A stretch of DNA of 64,000 nt. Origin: Ryuthela nishihirai (taxonomy: Eukaryota > Arthropoda > Arachnida > Araneae > Heptathelidae). Both the position numbers and the translations under genes were made by a program. Positions 59,716 to 64,000 of this stretch are shown one piece after another. The stretch spans positions 186,001 to 250,000 of the forward strand of contig JAWZYU010000128.1 in assembly GCA_038380435.1 (NCBI GenBank), written 5' to 3'. Positions within the stretch are counted from its first letter, which is position 1; each line of letters starts with the position of its first letter. The notes under the pieces were generated by a model. The model saw only the letters and a list, made by a program, of their open reading frames with translations, was not told the DNA's origin and did not search any database.

Positions 59716-60040
59716 GGGTTGGGTTGTTTTACCTCTAGCCTCATTTTTTTTTTGACCAACTCACAAGGACCCCAAAGGCTAAGAGAAGGGGACTTACTAG
59801 ACAGCTGTTAGGAGACAGATGGAAGTGTTCCGTAATGTTTTCTAGTGTGTTCTTTAACGTGGGCAGAGTATGGCACTCCGCACGCGGTGTCTGCTTTATG
59901 TCCCATGCAAAGGGCGGAATGCCTTTACATGATCCTCTTCCTGACCGAGGGCAGTGTAGGGTTTTAGCATTGATAAATATCAGATCTACGAGAGGTGGGA
60001 ATCGAAACTGGGAACTGTAGCCAATGAGATTATAGCTGTC
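59716..60040 (-). mobile_element. Degenerate SINE-A
   Basis: Minus orientation beginning gggttgggttgttttacctc, then a shortened, diverged body. The B-box region (gtgggaatcgaaactggg on the plus strand) is decayed. Confidence 0.75.
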
Positions 60041-60349
60041 CGTAATTTTAGTGTATAATAAAAATTAAGTGTGATTTAAACTTTTAGTTACTTTTAATAA
60101 TTATGGTTATGGTGATGGCCGACTGCATTGAGGCTTTTTAACGATCTCTCACTATCCAAACCTCTCTTCATTTAAAACATTTCCTTTAATTATTTTACTC
60201 TAACTCTCTCATAACTTATAAATAAATCCTTTATTTTCTTCACTCTATAGCTCTTTTACATCCTATAAAAATTTCTCTAGTTTTCTTTTTTTCTTCCTTT
60301 TTCTCAGTCGCTAGATATCATGTAACTTAGAAATATCTCATTTAATCAT

Positions 60350-60425
60350 TTCACTCTCCTAGCATGACTCGAACCAAGACCTACCCTAAAAGTTAGGAAC
60401 TCCAGCTGACCACAGATTAGGGTAA
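60350..60425 (-). mobile_element. tRNA-like SINE head relic
   Basis: On the minus strand ggtcagctggagttcctaac and, ~30 nt later, ttggttcgagtcatg resemble A and B boxes. No tRNA fold or body is evident. Confidence 0.35.
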
Positions 60426-61900
60426 CTGCATAAAAGTAGGACACTACGTCTAAAACGCGACCAGAGTGGTCTCAGAGCCTCTATCGTCGGTGATGATGAG
60501 TTGCTCAGTTCGTATTTGAGGTGCGAAAATCTTCCCTTGAGTGTGAGCGCATTGAACCCGTCGGAACGTTCCTGTCTAATGTTTGAGATATTGATGTAGG
60601 GACCCGAATATTGGAGGCTAATTTCACCAGAAGCTAATGTTCGCTTGAACTTAGATATATCGGCGAGGAACTATGATTGCTTTAATTTCAATTATTTATG
60701 GAATTGTTGCAATATTCAAAGAATATTCGTATGTATGAAACTTTCATATAGGAACATCAGTCGTAACACAGATGTTTCTCTGTTAAGATTTCCGAAAAAA
60801 ATCCTATTGAAAAAAGATTTTTTTTGCGACTCAAAAATACTGCCTTTGATGTTAATATAAACATAGTAGCTCTTTAAATTATAATATTTTCAAACTACTT
60901 TAACTTTGTGCAATGCCTATTTCCTTTTTGGTATTTAGAAGTGAAGGTATTCAAAAAAAAGTTCGATTAAATGTAAAGGCTGATGAAAATGGTGTAAAAT
61001 AAGATTTCATTTTGAGTGAAAAAGGTTGTTTCGTATGGAATGTTTTGCAAAGAAGTTAAATGATTTATATATAACTTGTTAAAAACGCCTTTTAACTACC
61101 AATAATAAAATATACGGCGATAAAGTAGAAATTCTCGAAAAATTTTTTTATGGTTAATAAAATTACCCAAAGTGATTCATTTTAATCATAAAATAACATA
61201 ATGGAATCTTTTCCCTTGGACTGGAATCGCAAGCAAAGGCGATGTGCAAAATATACAAAACTAAAGGAAATGCTGAGCAAAAATGAGGAAGCCGCCCATA
61301 ATGGTTTGGAAGCGCATCTGTGAACCTAATTCCAGCAATAGGATTAAGGTATGGTGGTCGCTCAAAACCCATTGTTTAAGCCGAAGTGTTCTACCTGTGC
61401 AACACACGCAGCTCACCCCTTCCTACTCCTTTTTCCAGCTTACACTCCTTGCAACACTCCACAGCTATTGTTTCCGTTTCGGAAGCTAATCTATTCTCCC
61501 CACAATCCGCTGCATTGCCTGGCACCCGCTCTATGGACCCTTGACCTTTGCCCCTCCTGATCCTCCTCATTCATTGCACCTTCCCTTTCTATCCTCTTTA
61601 GATATGGAACTGAGAAAATAAAAATAGCTAAATGAAATGCAGATCTAAACGATGTAATACGATTTAATCAGAGCCTGTAATTAAAACATAATTTTTTTAA
61701 TGATATTCACAGGGGACAAGGTTAGTGGATCCTTGTGGAACATGTACACTTTCGGCTTTCCTTTGAGCAACAGTTCAGTTTCTACATGCGTCCATCTGAG
61801 TTTTGCTTATATATTTTTTCACTGCATTATTAACTCCTTGTCACTGTTACAATCCAATGACAGAACTACATCTCTGCAGTTTCCTAAAACTACATAGATG
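60426..61900. other. Unassigned stretch
   Basis: No gene recognised. Overlapping short frames around 61,283-61,560 in a locally C-rich patch lack domain support. Confidence 0.5.
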
Positions 61901-61934
61901 AAAGTTTTAGGAGAACCGTTTAACTTTCTACTAA

Positions 61935-62135
61935 TCGATTTTTTCGTATCAAAATGTAGATCTTCGGCTGCCATCAATTAAACACTTTGTTCGTATCAAA
62001 ATGTAGATCTTCTGCATCATTAAATTTCGATGGCAGAAGGTCTAAATTATAATACGAACGTTCGTATTATAATTCAGATCTCCTGCATCAGTTAAACGTT
62101 TTGTTCGCATTGTAATGTAGATCAGAAGGTTAAAT
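61935..62135. repeat. Short repeats around a 30-bp perfect palindrome
   Basis: Words like gttcgtatcaaaatgtagat recur at about 61,945, 61,990 and 62,110. In between, 62,045-62,074 is a perfect palindrome of 15-bp arms (aattataatacgaac and its complement) without a loop. Confidence 0.7.
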
Positions 62136-63270
62136 TAATTCTACTCACCTTTGCATTTCAAATTTTGGGAACATTTCTAATTTCCTTTTCCGCCATACTA
62201 GAATTTCGGGAAGGATTGCGGGTTCCTGCTCCCCCTTCGCCTATCCCCCACTCATATTAGAGCTTTTTCATGATTGGAAAGATGTCTGCCAGATGGTTTG
62301 GTGAAAAGCTCTGACGCCACGTCAAGGCACCATCCATGTCAGAGTGTTTTGCTCTAACCTGGAGAAAACCCCTCCACATGTAGGCAGCTAGTGTGGAAGG
62401 AAAAAGAGGGTTCAAGACACAACAAAACTTCCATTAAAGCGTCAATCAAAATTTTTTTTCTGTTGAGCGAATTTAATAGAAATGTTTTGTAACATATTGC
62501 TCAAGATCTATTTAAAAAAATTAGACCTTGATCCCACCCGTTCCCATTGGAAGAAGCCCCCATAAAAGGAACTTCCCTTCTCTCTAAGCAACCTCAGAGA
62601 TTGTGCCTTGTCACACTTTACTATCAAATCCGTCGATGAGATCCTCGCTGTGGATGTGTCCGGAATCGCTGTCTCTTGCATCTCTTCTCTTGCAGGCACG
62701 AACGGGTGACAATATCTGGCAAAGAAAAGTTCACACGGGAAAACAATTCACAAAATGCATATAAAACGTACATATAATTTTCAAGCTGATCATCATTTTC
62801 GAAACTAGGTTCAGAAAAGAAAATTCGTACATGCCACTGAATGGACAAATATTTCAAGAAGTACCTTCATTGTCGTCCAATTCGCGCTCTTCCCCACATG
62901 GGGAATTTCTTGTCCTGATGACGTTTTCCTGGAACTTCTGGGCACCTTGTCATCTGAACCAAAGGAAGAAGCACAAAACATTAACGCAGTAGTAGATTTA
63001 ATCGACATTTCTCAGAACTTTAATAAAAAAATAGGTTGTCCAACGTTTTTTACAAAAAATAAAACCATTAAAATATAAACCTGCTTTAAATAATTGATTT
63101 TATGGTTCAAATGTTAGTAAAATGAAAAGTTCTTTTAATAAGAATAATAAAACCATTTAAGTAATAGATACATCTGGTTAAATATTATTTATTAATTTTA
63201 ATTTATATAAGATATGAACAAAGTAAATGCAGAATAGACACCCAACGAATAATTAATGTTCTACAAAAAG
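62136..63270. other. Unassigned stretch
   Basis: No gene recognised. A few minus-strand frames of 63-77 codons at 62,508-63,008 overlap in different frames without a common product; possible splice-separated exons cannot be excluded. Confidence 0.4.
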
Positions 63271-63271
63271 A

Positions 63272-63362
63272 TCTTCACTAATTTCTAAAAAAACGTAGCC
63301 AGATACTTTTTCTGAATTCTGTAATCAACCATAGTGTTCGGATATATTTTTGAGCGACTGTA
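63272..63362. mobile_element. Half MITE (copy 4)
   Basis: Only the right half of the mariner-type MITE, from cactaatttctaaaaaa to gagcgactg followed by TA. The left arm is absent. Confidence 0.8.
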
Positions 63363-63400
63363 CCCCATTATATGCAGCTCAGAGGTAAAACAACCCAACC
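63363..63400 (+). mobile_element. SINE-A tail fragment
   Basis: The last ~30 bp of a plus-orientation SINE-A (cagctcagaggtaaaacaac ending ccaacc) directly follows the half MITE. Confidence 0.65.
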
Positions 63401-63627
63401 GAACTCTGGTATCGTAACACAGAGTAAACGGAGACCTTCAAGGTTCAAAGCCTTGCACGTCCCCGTCTACTGAGTTAACACATAGATATTATATTAATAG
63501 AACACAAGAGAAATAACTCCTGGGCTAAAGTATATTCAAATAACAAGAGAACGATTGCTTATTCTCCATTCAAATCCCAATACATTAAATATTCCCCAAT
63601 ATAATACCATTTCTTAAAAAATAATCA

Positions 63628-63778
63628 AATAAATCCCCCCTCAAGCAGCTGCTTGCCACAGAGGTCTGACAGTAGCCTGTCAGTTTACATGCCATAGTAG
63701 AAGGTCTGAGAGGATGGCAGGACCTCAGCAGAAAACAACACGAACATCATGCCTTACCCGGGGCTCGAACCCAGGCTT
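63628..63778 (-). mobile_element. SINE-B copy, head truncated
   Basis: Minus orientation from cctcaagcagctgcttgcc to ggggctcgaacccagg. The body palindromes are intact and the head beyond the B box is missing. Confidence 0.88.
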
Positions 63779-64000
63779 ACCAGCGCGATATTACATACGT
63801 CCGCACTTAATGCGGTGCAACCAATCTTCTGGGCGTCAACGCCCTATAAACAGCATTGATATTGGCTAAAGAAATGACAACTGTGCACTACATATATTCA
63901 CTACTGCATAAATAGATAAATTCCATGACATAGGTAAATGGGACATTGAGAGTAAGGCTTACCTTCACAGAGGAGGATGTCAAGATCACCACAGGCAGCA

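Overview
The window is AT-rich animal nuclear DNA with long introns, canonical GT..AG splice sites and very many interspersed repeats. tRNA-derived SINEs, a non-LTR reverse-transcriptase relic and a two-gene family of SOCS-box proteins suggest an arthropod, most likely a chelicerate such as a spider. That placement is an inference from the kind of SOCS-box protein, not a proof. No bacterial-style operons, functional tRNA/rRNA genes or CRISPR arrays were seen.

The organising feature is a duplication of about 14.4 kb. Copy A (about 634-15,095) and copy B (41,201-about 55,510) lie in the same orientation and stay alignable through exons and introns. Each copy holds, left to right: (i) a decayed minus-strand gene for a lysine/glutamate-rich protein built of ~77-residue repeats, with a small GC3-rich reading frame upstream; (ii) a three-exon plus-strand gene for a 380-residue SOCS-box protein with one ankyrin-like motif (copy A exons 4,171-4,215, 11,224-11,894, 13,250-13,676; copy B exons 44,806-44,850, 51,600-52,270, 53,671-54,097). 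It is probably a substrate receptor of a Cullin-5/Elongin-B/C ubiquitin ligase. Copy B begins exactly at the edge of a 200-N assembly gap, so a true duplication and a retained alternative haplotype both remain possible.

Between and beyond the duplicons I see no convincing host gene. 15.1-21.6 kb holds a candidate TIR-bounded element (16.6-19.5 kb) with internal tandem units, plus several SINEs. 21.8-23.5 kb is a ~230-bp satellite array interrupted by a palindromic MITE. 27.7-29.3 kb is a SINE followed by a broken LINE-type reverse transcriptase. 29.7-30.7 kb is a 32-bp minisatellite. 30.7-33.9 kb is a large inverted repeat with ~1.2-kb arms. 33.9-41.0 kb is repeat-rich intergenic DNA. 55.6-64.0 kb holds SINEs, a purine-rich minisatellite with a long hairpin, MITEs and unassigned sequence.

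SINE-A is ~385 bp with a tRNA-like head and a conserved central block; SINE-B is ~210 bp with a class-II-tRNA-like head and a tail rich in palindromes. Together they provide most of the recognisable repeat content and most of the structural differences between the duplicons. These include a clean filled/empty insertion site, a chimeric SINE junction, a 40-bp templated insertion and two snap-back hairpins, which makes the duplicon pair a useful record of recent template-switching mutation.
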